Assembly (NCBI GenBank): GCA_001798885.1
Contig: MGQW01000092.1
Span: 22,284 to 86,283, forward strand
Direction of reading: 5' to 3'
DNA from: Deltaproteobacteria bacterium RBG_16_64_85
Lineage (GTDB): Bacteria; Desulfobacterota; Deferrimicrobia; Deferrimicrobiales; Deferrimicrobiaceae
DNA length: 64,000 nt
Shown: positions 7,502 to 17,863 of the stretch, one piece after another
How the letters are laid out: each line of letters begins with the position of its first letter
Position numbering within the stretch: position 1 is the first letter of the stretch
Position numbers and translations under genes: made by a program
The notes under the pieces: generated by a model
The model's input: only the letters and a program-made list of their open reading frames with translations
What the model was told of the DNA's origin: nothing
The model's database searches: none

Positions 7502-9066
7502 ACCTGCCGGAACGGGCGGTACCCTGGGGTCTTGGCGCCCTTTTCGCGGCGTCGTATGCGCTGGGGATGCCGGGATACGACATCCCGGCGCTTCCCTTCT
7601 TTTGCTGGATACCGTTTTTCCTGCTCTCCGTTTCCGCGAAAAGTTTCCGGCGGGCTGCGATCCGGGGGTTCCTTGCCGGCATTGCGGCGAACCTGCTGCT
7701 TTTTTACTGGATCGCCTACACCGTGGCGGTGATGGGAAAACTCGGCTGGCCGCTGGGCTGCCTGGCCGCGCTTCTGGTGTCCGCCTACGTGGGGATGTAT
7801 TTCTCCGCCGGCGGGTTCATCGCGTTGCGCCTGGTCCGACGGTTCGGGTTCGCCGGACTCTGGGCCTTTCCGTTCGCGTGGATCGGCCTGGAATTCGCCA
7901 GATCGGTCCTGTTGTCGGGTTTCCCCTGGGTGCTCTTCGGCTACAGTTTGGCCGGAAGTACGACCCTTATGCAGGCGGCGGACCTGGCAGGTGTTTTCGG
8001 ATTGGGATTTCTCCTGGTCACGGCAAACGTCTCCCTGTACCGGGCCGGGGAATGTCTAATGCGGAGAGAATACCGCGTTGGAGCGATTTTTATCGCAGGT
8101 CTTGCCGCCATCCTGCTCTTCTTGGCCGCCTACGGAACGCATCGGATCGGCGAGCTGGGAGCGCGTCCTTCCGGCGGAAGCCTGCGCGTGGGAATTGCCC
8201 AGGGGGGGATCGACCAGAACAGGAAATGGGACCCCGACTTTCAGGGCGAGACATTGGCGATCTATAAGGAACTGTCCAGGGAGGCGAGGTCGAAAGGCGC
8301 CGAGGTGATCGTCTGGCCGGAAACCGCCGCGCCGTTTTTTTACGGATGGGAGCGAGAGCAGAGCCGGGAAGTCGATCGGGTCGCATTGGAAGGGGGGATC
8401 CCCCTGATTTTCGGCGCCCCGTGGTTCAGTCCCTCGGAAGGGGGAAAATATTACAACAGCGTCTTCATCCTGAACGGCAGAAGCGTTCCGGAGGGGCGCT
8501 ACGACAAGCGGCACCTCGTTCCGTTCGGCGAGTACGTGCCGCTGAAATCCATCCTCTTTTTCGTACGGAAGCTGACGGAAGGAGGGGAAGACTTCTCGGC
8601 CGGGACGGTTCCCGCGCTGCTTCCCGTCGCGGGGGGGCTGGCAGGCGCCTCGGTCTGTTACGAGGCGGTCTTTCCGGGGATCATCCGGGAAAGCGTCCTT
8701 TCGGGGGCGCAGTGGCTGGTGAACGTCACCAATGATGCGTGGTTCGGTGACACGGTGGCTCCGCTCCAGCATCTGGCGATGGCCCGGATGCGCGCGGTGG
8801 AGTTCCGGCGACCGATCGTTCGGGCGGCCAACTCAGGGGTAAGCGCCCTGATCGACACACGAGGCGTGGCGACAGAAACCCTTGGCCTCTTCCGGGCAGG
8901 GACCTTGGTCGGGGAGATCGTTCCCCGGAGCGGGGAAACGCTGTATGCGAAAACAGGTGAAATCTTTGCAATATCTTGTACTATAATAGCTTTTTTAATT
9001 CTGTTGATCCCATTGCGAGGCTCTGATGGCGTCAGGAATGCTCGAAGAAAAATTCGCCGAACTTGA
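7498..9066 (+). CDS. lnt: Apolipoprotein N-acyltransferase
   Basis: 522-residue inner-membrane enzyme that N-acylates the N-terminal cysteine of lipoproteins, completing their maturation before Lol sorting. About six membrane spans fill residues 1-215, followed by a periplasmic nitrilase domain with the Glu-Lys-Cys triad: [10 protein letters not shown] (Glu ~274), [12 protein letters not shown] (Lys ~337) and [10 protein letters not shown] (Cys ~387). The TTG start at 7498 is coupled to the ybeY stop. Two genes later come lolC/E and lolD, which act on its products. Confidence 0.94.
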   Translation: MNLPERAVPWGLGALFAASYALGMPGYDIPALPFFCWIPFFLLSVSAKSFRRAAIRGFLAGIAANLLLFYWIAYTVAVMGKLGWPLGCLAALLVSAYVGMYFSAGGFIALRLVRRFGFAGLWAFPFAWIGLEFARSVLLSGFPWVLFGYSLAGSTTLMQAADLAGVFGLGFLLVTANVSLYRAGECLMRREYRVGAIFIAGLAAILLFLAAYGTHRIGELGARPSGGSLRVGIAQGGIDQNRKWDPDFQGETLAIYKELSREARSKGAEVIVWPETAAPFFYGWEREQSREVDRVALEGGIPLIFGAPWFSPSEGGKYYNSVFILNGRSVPEGRYDKRHLVPFGEYVPLKSILFFVRKLTEGGEDFSAGTVPALLPVAGGLAGASVCYEAVFPGIIRESVLSGAQWLVNVTNDAWFGDTVAPLQHLAMARMRAVEFRRPIVRAANSGVSALIDTRGVATETLGLFRAGTLVGEIVPRSGETLYAKTGEIFAISCTIIAFLILLIPLRGSDGVRNARRKIRRT

Positions 9067-10151
9067 ATCGCGCTGCCGCGCGCTCCGGGGTTACCTTTGA
9101 AGTAGAACGCAAGAAGTCCCGACTTGCCGAGCTCGAGGCCGCCGCCGCGCGGGAGGGGTTCTGGGATTCTCCGGAGAACGCCGAAACGCTCCTCAAAGAG
9201 CGGAAGGTCCTCGAAACGTTCCTTTTGAAATGGTCCGGCCTGGAGAGGTCCCTGGAGGACCTGCGGGCCTGCCTCGACTTGCACGACGAGTCGGGCGATT
9301 CCTCCCTGGTCTCGGAGATCGACTCGCACGCCCTGAAGGTCGCGAAGGACCTCGACGAGATCGAACTGGACCGGATGCTCTCGGGGGAGGACGACGAGCG
9401 CAATGCGATCCTGACGATCCACGCCGGCGCCGGAGGGACGGAATCCCAGGACTGGGCCGAGATGCTCCTGCGGATGTTCACGCGCTTCGCCGACCGGAAC
9501 GGATTCGACGTGGAGCTCCTCGAGCAGCAGGAGGGCGAGGAAGCGGGGATCAAGAGTGCAACGATTCTCCTGAAGGGGGATCACCCCTATGGATATCTGA
9601 AGGCGGAGCGGGGGGTCCACCGCCTCGTCCGGATCTCCCCTTTCGACGCCAACAAACGGAGACACACCTCCTTCGCCTCGGTCCTCGTTTCCCCCGAGGT
9701 CGATGATGCCGTGGAGATCCAGATCAACGAGTCGGACCTCAAGGTGGACACCCTCCGTTCGGGGGGGGCCGGCGGCCAGCACGTGAACAAGGTCGAGTCC
9801 GCCGTCCGGATCGTCCATGTGCCTACCGGAATCACGGTCCTGTGCCAGCAGGAGCGTTCGCAGCACAAGAACCGCGCGACGGCGATGAAGATATTGCGGT
9901 CCAAGCTCTACGAGCTTGAAATGCGCCAGCGCGCCGAGAAAGCGGCCGAGGCGCATAAGACGAAGAAGGACATCGCCTGGGGGTCCCAGATCCGCTCCTA
10001 TGTCCTGGCCCCATATCGGCTGGTGAAGGATCACCGGACGGGCTATGAAACCGGGAACGTGGATGCCGTCCTCGACGGGGACCTGATGGAGTTCATCCGG
10101 CGGTTCCTGCTCGCCGGAGGGGAAGAGGAAGCCAGGGGAGGAGCAGCGTGA
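9026..10151 (+). CDS. prfB: Peptide chain release factor 2, programmed +1 frameshift
   Basis: RF2 recognises UGA and UAA. Translation begins at ATG 9026 (GAGG at 9017-9020, five bases upstream) and reads 24 codons ending ...LRGYL, then meets an in-frame TGA (9098-9100) after CTT (9095-9097). A +1 slip resumes at GAA 9099 and gives a 374-residue product, the usual RF2 size. CGGGGTTACCTTTGA is the classical autoregulatory site with a GGGG pseudo-Shine-Dalgarno. SPF (tripeptide anticodon, in [11 protein letters not shown]) and the GGQ motif ([12 protein letters not shown]) are intact. A second ATG at 9038 is poorly placed. The start lies inside lnt. A gene finder ignoring the shift would wrongly begin at TTG 9063. 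Confidence 0.95.
9095..9100 (+). promoter_or_regulatory. Programmed +1 frameshift site of prfB (CTT TGA)
   Basis: Codons CTT TGA in the zero frame, preceded by GGGG at 9087-9090 that can pair with the 16S anti-Shine-Dalgarno. Low RF2 slows termination at UGA and favours slippage, the well-established autoregulatory loop. Confidence 0.92.
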
Positions 10152-11635
10152 ACGAGGACTGGAACGATCTGATCCACGAGCGGATCCGAAAGGCCGAGGA
10201 GGCACGAAAGAGCGGAACGGACCCCTACCCCAATGACCAGAAGGTCGGATGGACGACGGCCGCTGCCCGCCGGGCGGCGGGAGAGTTGGGCGCCGAGGAG
10301 CTCGAGCGGAAGGGGATCCGCGTGGACGTCGCGGGGCGGATCGTGGCGGCGCGCAACTTCGGGAAGGCGACGTTCGTGGTGATCGCGGACCGCGCAGGCC
10401 GCCTGCAGGCCTACATCCGGAAAGACAGGGTGGGGGACGAGGCGTATTCCCTTTTCAAGAAGGCAACGGACGTCGGCGATATCGTCTGGGTCGAGGGGTT
10501 GCTCTTCATCACCCGGACGAAAGAGCTGACGGTACTGGCGGAGCGGTTCCGGCTCCTTTGCAAGGGGATCCGGCCGCTCCCCGAGAAGTGGCACGGCCTG
10601 GTCGACGTGGAGACGCGGTACCGCCAGCGGTATGTCGACCTGATCGTCAACGAGAAGGTCAGGGAGGTGTTCCGCCGCCGTGCCCGGATCATCGCGTACA
10701 TCCGCTCCTTCCTCGCGGAGCGGGACTTCCTCGAGGTGGAGACCCCGATGATGCAGCCCGTAGCGGGGGGCGCCGCCGCAAAGCCGTTCGTGACCCACCA
10801 CAACGCTCTGGACATGGACCTTTACCTGAGGATCGCTCCCGAGCTTTACTTGAAGCGGCTGCTTGTGGGGGGGTTCGAGCGCGTCTTCGAGATCAACCGG
10901 AACTTCCGGAACGAGGGGATCTCCACGCAGCACAACCCCGAGTTCACCATGGTGGAGTTTTATCAGGCCTATGCGACCTACGAGGACCTGATGCGGCTGA
11001 CCGAAGAGATGATTTCCAGCCTCGCCCTCTCCCTCTTCGGGACGACGGCAGTGGAGGTCCAGGGGAAAACGATCGACTTTACGCCTCCGTGGGAGCGCAT
11101 CACGGTGGCCGGGGCGGTCGCCCGGTACGCCGGCGTCCCGGAGGAAAAGCTTTCCGATCCGGAATTTCTCCGCCGGATGGCGATTTCGCTGGGCATCGCC
11201 ACCAGGGAGGATTGGGCCCCGGGCCGGCTCCTGTTCGAGATTTTCGAGGAAGTCGCCGAAAGGAAGATCAAGGGACCGGCCTTCGTCACGGAATATCCCA
11301 TCGAGGTGTCGCCGTTGTCGCGGAGAAACGATCTGCGTCCGGGGATCGTCGACCGGTTCGAGCTGATCGTCCTGGGCCGGGAGATCGCCAACGCGTTTTC
11401 CGAGCTGAACGACCCCCTGGACCAGAGGCGCCGGCTCGAGGAGCAGATGGTTCAGCGCGAACGGGGGGACGAGGAGGCCCACGCGATGGACGAGGATTTC
11501 CTCCGCGCGCTGGAGCATGGCATGCCGCCCGCCGCCGGGGAGGGAATCGGGATCGATCGGCTGGTGATGCTCTTCACCGATTCGCCCTCCATCCGGGACG
11601 TGATCCTTTTCCCCCAACTGCGGAAAGAGGGGTAG
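10148..11635 (+). CDS. lysS: Lysyl-tRNA synthetase, class II
   Basis: 495 residues, the usual LysS length. It charges tRNA-Lys. An N-terminal OB-fold anticodon-binding domain (about 50-150, [16 protein letters not shown]) precedes the catalytic core with motif 2 ([20 protein letters not shown]) and motif 3 ([11 protein letters not shown]). GTG start overlapping the prfB stop by four bases, so the two translation genes are coupled; prfB-lysS is a common pairing. Confidence 0.96.
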   Translation: MNEDWNDLIHERIRKAEEARKSGTDPYPNDQKVGWTTAAARRAAGELGAEELERKGIRVDVAGRIVAARNFGKATFVVIADRAGRLQAYIRKDRVGDEAYSLFKKATDVGDIVWVEGLLFITRTKELTVLAERFRLLCKGIRPLPEKWHGLVDVETRYRQRYVDLIVNEKVREVFRRRARIIAYIRSFLAERDFLEVETPMMQPVAGGAAAKPFVTHHNALDMDLYLRIAPELYLKRLLVGGFERVFEINRNFRNEGISTQHNPEFTMVEFYQAYATYEDLMRLTEEMISSLALSLFGTTAVEVQGKTIDFTPPWERITVAGAVARYAGVPEEKLSDPEFLRRMAISLGIATREDWAPGRLLFEIFEEVAERKIKGPAFVTEYPIEVSPLSRRNDLRPGIVDRFELIVLGREIANAFSELNDPLDQRRRLEEQMVQRERGDEEAHAMDEDFLRALEHGMPPAAGEGIGIDRLVMLFTDSPSIRDVILFPQLRKEG

Positions 11636-11642
11636 CTCCGCC

Positions 11643-12878
11643 TTGAGGCTTCCCGTCGAATATTACATCGCACTGAAATACCTCCTCGCCAAGCGCAAAC
11701 AGACGTTCATCTCCATCATCTCCATCATCTCCGTTGCGGGGGTGGCCGTCGGCGTCACCGCGCTGATCATCGTCCTTGCCGTCATGAGCGGGTTCGAGAA
11801 GGAGCTCAAGGACCGCATCCTGGGCGCGACCGCCCATGTCCACGTGACGAGCCTCGACGGCAGCATCGCCGACCCGTTCTCCGTGGCGAAGCGCGTCCGG
11901 CAGGTTCCGGGCGTTGTCGGAGCCAGCCCTTACATCTTCTCCCAGATGATGATCTCCTCCGGGGTCACCGCGGCGGGCGGGGTGCTGCGAGGCGTGGACC
12001 TTGCGACCGTCGGGGACGTCACGCGGCTCCCGAGGGACATCCATCGGGGAAGCATCGAGGCATTGAGGGAAAAGGGTCCCGTCGGCATGCCAGGCGTGAT
12101 CCTGGGGAAGGAACTGGCCGGCAACCTCGGGGTATCGGTCGGGGATGTCGTGGAGATCCTGGTGCCGGGGGGGAACGTGACACCGCTGGGGATGTTTCCG
12201 CGCGTTATGCGGTACCGCGTGGGGGGAATTTCCGAGTCGGGGATGTACGAGTACGATGCCACGTTCGCGTACGTTTCGTTCCCGGAAGCGGGCAAGCTGC
12301 TCGGGATGGACGGGAGGGGAACGGGGATCGAGGTGAAGGTCGACGACATCTATGCCGCCGGGAAGGTGGCCAACCGGATCCGATCGTCTCTCGGGTACCC
12401 CTTTTGGGCGAAGGACTGGATGCAGAGCAACCGCAACCTCTTCTCGGCGCTCAAGCTCGAAAAGGTGGTGATGTTCATCATCCTGGTCCTCATCGTGCTG
12501 GTCGCGGCCTTCAATATCATCAGCACGCTCATCATGGTCGTGATGGAGAAAACGAGGGACATCGCGGTCCTGATGACGATGGGGGCCACACGGAAGACGA
12601 TCCGCAGGGTGTTCGCCCTCGAGGGGCTGCTGATCGGGATCACGGGGACAGCCTTGGGAACGGCGCTGGGCACGGTCCTGTGCGACCTTCTGCGCCGGTA
12701 CCGGTTCATCCACCTCCCGAGCGACGTTTACTACATCACCACCCTCCCCGTTCTCCTGGATCCGTTGAACATTCTGCTGGTCAGCGGAAGTTCCGTCCTG
12801 ATATGCTTCCTGGCGACCCTCTACCCGTCCAGGCAGGCAGCGCGCATCGATCCGGCGGAGGCGATCCGCTATGAATAG
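11643..12878 (+). CDS. lolC: Lipoprotein-releasing ABC transporter permease LolC/LolE
   Basis: 411 residues with the four-span MacB/FtsX-type topology: one N-terminal span (~25-50, ISIISVAGVAVGVTALIIVL), a large periplasmic domain (~55-270), then three C-terminal spans. It begins PVEYYIALKYLLAKRKQTF, a hallmark of the LolC/E family that extracts mature lipoproteins from the inner membrane. Only one permease gene is present, so it may act as a homodimer. TTG start seven bases after lysS; overlaps lolD by eight bases. Confidence 0.93.
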   Translation: MRLPVEYYIALKYLLAKRKQTFISIISIISVAGVAVGVTALIIVLAVMSGFEKELKDRILGATAHVHVTSLDGSIADPFSVAKRVRQVPGVVGASPYIFSQMMISSGVTAAGGVLRGVDLATVGDVTRLPRDIHRGSIEALREKGPVGMPGVILGKELAGNLGVSVGDVVEILVPGGNVTPLGMFPRVMRYRVGGISESGMYEYDATFAYVSFPEAGKLLGMDGRGTGIEVKVDDIYAAGKVANRIRSSLGYPFWAKDWMQSNRNLFSALKLEKVVMFIILVLIVLVAAFNIISTLIMVVMEKTRDIAVLMTMGATRKTIRRVFALEGLLIGITGTALGTALGTVLCDLLRRYRFIHLPSDVYYITTLPVLLDPLNILLVSGSSVLICFLATLYPSRQAARIDPAEAIRYE

Positions 12879-13551
12879 CGGCGAGCGGATCCGCGTCGAA
12901 AATCTCCGGAAGTCGTTCCACAAGCGGGGCGGATCGCTGGAGGTTCTCAAGGGAATCACCCTCTCCGTCGCGCGGGGCGAGACGCTTGGCGTGGTGGGGG
13001 TCTCGGGGGCGGGGAAGACCACTTTCCTTCAGATCATCGGGACTCTGGACCGGGCAACGTCGGGAACGGTATCCTACGACGGACACGAACTGACCGTCCT
13101 GCCGGAGGATCAATTGGCGTCTTTTCGCAACCGGACGATCGGGTTCGTCTTCCAGTTCCATCACCTTCTTTCGGAGTTCACCGCACGCGAAAACGTGATG
13201 CTTCCCTGTCTGATCTCCGGGATGGGCCGGTACGACGCGGGTCTTCGGGCGGACACGCTCCTATCGGAAGTGGGGCTTTCGGAGCGGCTCACCCACCGCA
13301 TCGGGGAGCTCTCCGGCGGGGAGCAGCAGCGCGTGGCGATCTGCCGGGCCCTGGCGATGGAGCCCGCCGTCCTGCTCGCCGACGAGCCGACGGGGAATCT
13401 GGACAAGGAGACGGCGGGAGGCGTGATGGAGCTGATGCTCGCACTCAACCGGACGCGTGGACTCACCCTGGTGATGGTGACGCACAACGAGGAATTGGCC
13501 GGCCGACTGCACAGGGTCATCCGGATCGATGACGGGCGGGTCGTTTCTTGA
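12871..13551 (+). CDS. lolD: Lipoprotein-releasing ABC transporter ATPase LolD
   Basis: 226 residues. Walker A GVSGAGKTTF (~43-52), signature LSGGEQQRVAICRAL (~147) and Walker B VLLADEPTGNLD (~168) are all intact, as in the MacB/LolD subfamily. It powers the preceding permease in sending lipoproteins to LolA and the outer membrane. Coupled at both ends by short overlaps (lolC upstream, bamA downstream). Confidence 0.95.
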   Translation: MNSGERIRVENLRKSFHKRGGSLEVLKGITLSVARGETLGVVGVSGAGKTTFLQIIGTLDRATSGTVSYDGHELTVLPEDQLASFRNRTIGFVFQFHHLLSEFTARENVMLPCLISGMGRYDAGLRADTLLSEVGLSERLTHRIGELSGGEQQRVAICRALAMEPAVLLADEPTGNLDKETAGGVMELMLALNRTRGLTLVMVTHNEELAGRLHRVIRIDDGRVVS

Positions 13552-15821
13552 CGCACCGGGCAAGGGCCTCGGCCGTCGTTGCGGCGGTGTGGGTGCTTGC
13601 GGCGCTGTTTGCCGCCGGAGCCCTCTCCGCCGGTTTTCGCGTGGTGACCGTCGACGTGCAGGGGGCCCAACGGGTCGGTCCTGAAACCATCCGGGCGGCG
13701 ATGAGCACCAAGGTCGGGGGGGAGTTCGACCTGGCGCGGATCCGGGAAGACGTCAAGGCGATCTACCGGATGGGATATTTCATCGACGTCAGGTTCGACG
13801 CCGAGGAGGTGCCTGGGGGGCACCGGCTCACCGTGATCGTGACGGAAAAGCCGATCGTCTCCTCGGTCAAGATCGAAGGGAACAAGGAGGTCGAGGCCGC
13901 CGACATCCGTCAGGCGATCACCCTCAAGGACCGGTCGCTTTTCAAGGAAGAGCAGGTGAAGGAGTCCTCCCGCAAGATTTTGGACCTGTATCAGAACAAG
14001 GGATTCTTCGACGCCACGGTGGACTCGAAAGTGGAGGAGGAGGCCGACGGCTCGATCCGGGTGGCTTTTCGCGTTGTGGAAGGGGAGAAGCTGAAGATCA
14101 CGAAGATCCGCGTTACCGGGAATCTCTATCTCTCCGAAAAAGCTGTCCTGAAAGTGATGGACACCAACGAGAAAGGATTCTTCTCCTTCATCACCGATTC
14201 GGGAACCTTCAAGAAAGACGTCCTGGAAAACGACATCCGGAAGATCGAGGCGCTCTACCAGAACAGCGGATTCCTCGACTCGAAGGTGTCCGATCCGGAA
14301 TTCCGGCGGGGCCCCAAGGGGCTCGAGATGACGATCCACGTGTTTGAAGGGCGGCAATACCGCGTGGGAAACCTGCGTTTCTCCGGCGAGAGCGATCTTC
14401 CGGAGGCGGAGCTCCGGAAAGCGATCCGGCTGAAGCGGGGAGAGATTCTCAACCGCGAGACGCTCCTGGCCGACCTCCTGGCATTGACGACGCTCCAGAA
14501 CGACAAGGGGTACGCCCAGGCGCTGGTTTCCCCGATCGTGGAGAAGCGGAAGGAGTACCCGATCGCGGACGTGACCTACAGGACGGAGCGCGGCGGGAAG
14601 TTCCGGTTCGGGAAAGTGGAGATCACGGGGAACACCAAGACCCTCGACCGCATCATCCGCAGGGACCTCGAAGTCAAGGACGGCCAGATCTATACGGCGA
14701 CCGGCCTGAAGGACAGCAAGGAAAACCTGGCCCGGCTCTCCTATTTCAAGGACGTCAAGATCACCACGGCTCCTTCCAGGATTCCGGGGGAGATGGACGT
14801 CAAGGTGGATGTGCAGGAGGGTCCAACGGGGACCTTGTCGGGGGGGGCTGGGTACAGTTCGCTGGACAAGATCTTCGGCGTCGTGCAGGTGAACGAGAAC
14901 AACCTGTTCGGCAAGGGCTGGAAAGCGTCGCTCAGCTCGCAGTTCGGTGCGAGAAGGACGGTGTTCAGCCTGGATTTTCGAGATCCCCATTTCCTGGACA
15001 CGGATTACAGCCTCCTCCTGAGCGCCTACAAGGTCGACACGAGATACACGGATTTCCATCGCAAGTCGACGGGGGGGAGGGCGGGCGTGGGGTACCAGTT
15101 CACGAAGTACACGTCCGCCAGCCTCATGCTGCGCATCGACGAAACCCGGATCACGGACGCGGGTGCGGCGATCTCCCAGATCCTGAAGGACGAGTTCAGC
15201 AAGGGGGTCCAGAAGACGCGAGGCGTTTCTTACGGCATCGTGCGGAACACGACGGACAAGCTGTTCGACCCCTCCAAGGGGTCGATCGGGTCCGCGACGG
15301 TGGAGTACGCGGGCGGGCCCCTGGGGGGGGACAGCCAGTTCGTGAAATACTTCCTGAACGCCAAGGGCTACTATCCGATCCTGGGATCGACGGTCCTGAG
15401 CGGGAACCTTCTTTGGGGGCACACGATCAGTACCGTGGGGGGAAGGGTGCCGATCTTCGAACGGTTCTTCCTGGGAGGGCCTTACAGCATCCGGGGGTTC
15501 CCGTCGCGCACCGTGTCGCCGAAGGATTCGAACACGGGGGAGCTCATCGGCGGCAACAAAGAACTGATCGCGAACATGGAATACATCTTTCCGCTGTTCA
15601 ACGAGATCGGCTTCAAGGGGGTCGTGTTCTTCGACGCGGGCAACGCCTACCGCCAGGGGGATTGGCCCTGGAACGGTCCGCAGTTAAAATATTCCGCGGG
15701 GGTGGGAGTGCGGTGGTATTCGCCCATGGGCCCCCTCCGCTTCGAGTGGGGATGGAACCTCCATCCGGCGCCTGGAGAGAACCGGAGGGTGGCGGAGTTC
15801 ACGATAGGGACGGCATTCTAA
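13548..15821 (+). CDS. bamA: Outer-membrane protein assembly factor BamA
   Basis: 757 residues. A signal peptide (about 1-25) is followed by five POTRA repeats (about 27-345; V(K/R)IEGN-type motifs such as VKIEGNKEVEAADI and KVEITGNTKTLDRII) and a C-terminal 16-strand barrel. The loop-6 motif GPYSIRGFPSRTV is conserved. The C-terminal residue is Phe (ends FTIGTAF), as expected for a BAM substrate. TTG start overlapping lolD. It inserts beta-barrel proteins into the outer membrane; the next gene is its periplasmic chaperone. Confidence 0.96.
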   Translation: MTHRARASAVVAAVWVLAALFAAGALSAGFRVVTVDVQGAQRVGPETIRAAMSTKVGGEFDLARIREDVKAIYRMGYFIDVRFDAEEVPGGHRLTVIVTEKPIVSSVKIEGNKEVEAADIRQAITLKDRSLFKEEQVKESSRKILDLYQNKGFFDATVDSKVEEEADGSIRVAFRVVEGEKLKITKIRVTGNLYLSEKAVLKVMDTNEKGFFSFITDSGTFKKDVLENDIRKIEALYQNSGFLDSKVSDPEFRRGPKGLEMTIHVFEGRQYRVGNLRFSGESDLPEAELRKAIRLKRGEILNRETLLADLLALTTLQNDKGYAQALVSPIVEKRKEYPIADVTYRTERGGKFRFGKVEITGNTKTLDRIIRRDLEVKDGQIYTATGLKDSKENLARLSYFKDVKITTAPSRIPGEMDVKVDVQEGPTGTLSGGAGYSSLDKIFGVVQVNENNLFGKGWKASLSSQFGARRTVFSLDFRDPHFLDTDYSLLLSAYKVDTRYTDFHRKSTGGRAGVGYQFTKYTSASLMLRIDETRITDAGAAISQILKDEFSKGVQKTRGVSYGIVRNTTDKLFDPSKGSIGSATVEYAGGPLGGDSQFVKYFLNAKGYYPILGSTVLSGNLLWGHTISTVGGRVPIFERFFLGGPYSIRGFPSRTVSPKDSNTGELIGGNKELIANMEYIFPLFNEIGFKGVVFFDAGNAYRQGDWPWNGPQLKYSAGVGVRWYSPMGPLRFEWGWNLHPAPGENRRVAEFTIGTAF

Positions 15822-15839
15822 ACCAGGGGGATAAGAAAA

Positions 15840-16376
15840 ATGAAGAGCGGGAAAGCGTGGAGGATGGCGGCGGTTTTCACGACGGCGTTGATGATCACGG
15901 GCGCTGCCTATGCTTCGGACCTCAAGGTCGCGGTGATCGACGTGAACAAGATATTGAACGAGTCCGCCGCGGGAAAGGTCGCGAAGAAGAAGATCGAGGA
16001 CCGCTATGAGGAGCTGAAGAGGAAGATCGAGGAGAAGCAGGAGGAGGCAAAGAAAATCAAGGACGAGATCGACAAGCAGAAGATCCTCCTGGGGAAGGAG
16101 AAGCTCAAGGAGAAGGAGGATGCATTGAACGGCAAGGTCGCCGAACTGCGCCAGCTGACCCAGGAAGCAGAGAAGGAGATGCAGACCCGGCAAGGGGAGC
16201 AGACGCGGGAGGTGCTCAAGATCGTCGAGGCCCAGCTGGACAAGATGGTGGCCACGGAGAAGATCGACCTGGTGCTGGACCGGACGCAGGGCGGCGTGGT
16301 CCACTTCAATCCCGCTCTCGACATTACCGACCGGGTGCTGGAAATGGTGAACAAGGAGAAGGCCGGTGGAAAATGA
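15840..16376 (+). CDS. skp: Periplasmic chaperone Skp/OmpH
   Basis: 178 residues with a cleavable signal peptide (about 1-25, TALMITGAAYA). A highly charged coiled coil at about 55-125, rich in Glu and Lys, forms the tentacles of the trimeric chaperone that carries unfolded outer-membrane proteins to BamA. KVAVIDVNKILNES is the family's first strand and helix. Lies 18 bp after bamA and overlaps lpxD by 11 bases. Confidence 0.93.
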   Translation: MKSGKAWRMAAVFTTALMITGAAYASDLKVAVIDVNKILNESAAGKVAKKKIEDRYEELKRKIEEKQEEAKKIKDEIDKQKILLGKEKLKEKEDALNGKVAELRQLTQEAEKEMQTRQGEQTREVLKIVEAQLDKMVATEKIDLVLDRTQGGVVHFNPALDITDRVLEMVNKEKAGGK

Positions 16377-17400
16377 GATCCGTCTGTCCGACCTGGCGGC
16401 GCGCATAGGGGCGCGCTTGACGGGGGAAGGCGATGCGATGGTGACCGGGGTTGCACCCATCGAGGAGGCCGGGCCCGGGCAGGTGACGTTCCTCGCGAAT
16501 CCGAAGTACATGCGCTTCGCCCGCGAGTCGATGGCTTCCGCGATCATCGCGAAAGACCGCGTCGAGGGGGCGCGTGCGGCCTTCCTCCTTTCCGAGAACC
16601 CGTATCTCACGTTTGCTTGCGTGGTTGAGCTGTTTCACCCCCCGGTACGCCGGCCCGCGGGGATTTCACCCGCTTCCAGCGTCCACTCCGGGGCGCGGCT
16701 GGGAAAGGACGTGACCGTTTCCCCCTTCGTCGTCGTGGAGGAGGGAGCCGTCGTCGGCGACCGGACCGTCCTGTACCCGGGCGTCATTGTGGGCGAAGGT
16801 GCTGTCGTGGGGGAGGATTGCCTGTTCTACCCGCACGTCGTTCTCTACCACGACGTGCGCGTAGGGTCCCGCGTGATCCTCCATGCGGGGTGTGTCATCG
16901 GGTGCGACGGGTTCGGTTTTGCACCTTCCCGTGAGGGATACCGGAAGATTCCCCAGGTAGGGACGGTGGAAATCGGGGACGACGTCGAGATCGGGGCCAA
17001 CACCACCGTGGACCGGGCGGTCCTCGGCGTGACGCGAATCGGCAGGGGGACCAAGCTCGACAACCTGGTGCAGGTGGGGCACAACGTCACGATCGGGAAG
17101 GACACGGTGATCGCCGCGCTGACCGGAATCGCTGGCAGCTGCAGGATCGGCAACCGCGTGATGATCGGCGGCCAGGCGGGTCTGGCGGGGCACCTCGAGG
17201 TGGAGGACGGGATCCTGCTGGGAGCAAAGTGCGGAGTTGCACACACGCTACGCGCGTCGGAGGCGCGGGTCTGGTCGGGGATTCCCGCGATTCCGCATCC
17301 GACGTGGCTGCGGATGGCGATGCTGTTGCCGAAGCTGCCGGAGCTGTTCCGGCGGGTGAAGCGCCTGGAGGATGCCAAACTTCCGAAGGGGGAGAAATAA
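16366..17400 (+). CDS. lpxD: UDP-3-O-(3-hydroxyacyl)glucosamine N-acyltransferase
   Basis: 344 residues; third step of lipid A synthesis, adding the N-linked hydroxyacyl chain from ACP. An N-terminal uridine-binding domain (1-100, with VTFLANPKYMRF) is followed by a left-handed beta helix of hexapeptide repeats (about 105-300) and a C-terminal helix. The catalytic His lies in the QVGHNVTIG turn. GTG start (VENEIRLSDLAARIGA) within the end of skp. Confidence 0.95.
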   Translation: MENEIRLSDLAARIGARLTGEGDAMVTGVAPIEEAGPGQVTFLANPKYMRFARESMASAIIAKDRVEGARAAFLLSENPYLTFACVVELFHPPVRRPAGISPASSVHSGARLGKDVTVSPFVVVEEGAVVGDRTVLYPGVIVGEGAVVGEDCLFYPHVVLYHDVRVGSRVILHAGCVIGCDGFGFAPSREGYRKIPQVGTVEIGDDVEIGANTTVDRAVLGVTRIGRGTKLDNLVQVGHNVTIGKDTVIAALTGIAGSCRIGNRVMIGGQAGLAGHLEVEDGILLGAKCGVAHTLRASEARVWSGIPAIPHPTWLRMAMLLPKLPELFRRVKRLEDAKLPKGEK

Positions 17401-17401
17401 G

Positions 17402-17863
17402 ATGTTCACCATCCAGGAGATCATGGATCTCTTACCGCATCGCTATCCGTTCCTTCTGGTGGACCGGATCGTCGAGTGGGAGCCCGGAAGGCGTATCGTA
17501 GGGCTCAAGAACGTCACGATCAACGAGCCGTTTTTCGTCGGCCATTTTCCCGGGCATCCGATCATGCCCGGCGTCCTGATCGTGGAGGCGCTGGCGCAGG
17601 CCGGGGGAATCCTCGCCCTGAAGGCGCTCGGCGGAGAAAAGAAGCTCGCCTACTTCGCCGGGATCGACAACTGCAGGTTCCGGCGGCCGGTGGTCCCAGG
17701 AGACCAGATCCTGCTGAACGTCACGATCACCGCCCACAAGGGGCCCGTGTGGAAGATCCACGGGGAAGCGCGGGTGGGGGACGCCCTGGTTGCCGAGGCC
17801 GACTTGACCGCAACGATCCGCGAGTCCTTCGGCGACCCCACCCAGGAGGGAGCGGTGAAATGA
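17402..17863 (+). CDS. fabZ: 3-hydroxyacyl-ACP dehydratase FabZ
   Basis: 153 residues. Active-site segment [19 protein letters not shown] carries the catalytic His and Glu of the hotdog dehydratase. It dehydrates hydroxyacyl-ACP and so partitions hydroxyacyl chains between phospholipid and lipid A; placement between lpxD and lpxA is the classical order. ATG at 17402, one base after lpxD; ends in a four-base overlap (ATGA) with lpxA. Confidence 0.97.
   Translation: MFTIQEIMDLLPHRYPFLLVDRIVEWEPGRRIVGLKNVTINEPFFVGHFPGHPIMPGVLIVEALAQAGGILALKALGGEKKLAYFAGIDNCRFRRPVVPGDQILLNVTITAHKGPVWKIHGEARVGDALVAEADLTATIRESFGDPTQEGAVK

Noticed and set aside
9063..9098. TTG 9063 as the start of prfB
   Set aside because: It ignores the canonical CTT TGA frameshift and the leader peptide from ATG 9026.
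8658..10205. 515-codon minus-strand frame opposite lnt/prfB
   Set aside because: Shadow of prfB; no ribosome site and low-complexity composition.
13161..15422. 753-codon open frame on the minus strand across bamA
   Set aside because: Arg/Pro/Val/Leu/His-rich shadow frame opposite a clear BamA; typical of GC-rich coding DNA, with no family resemblance.
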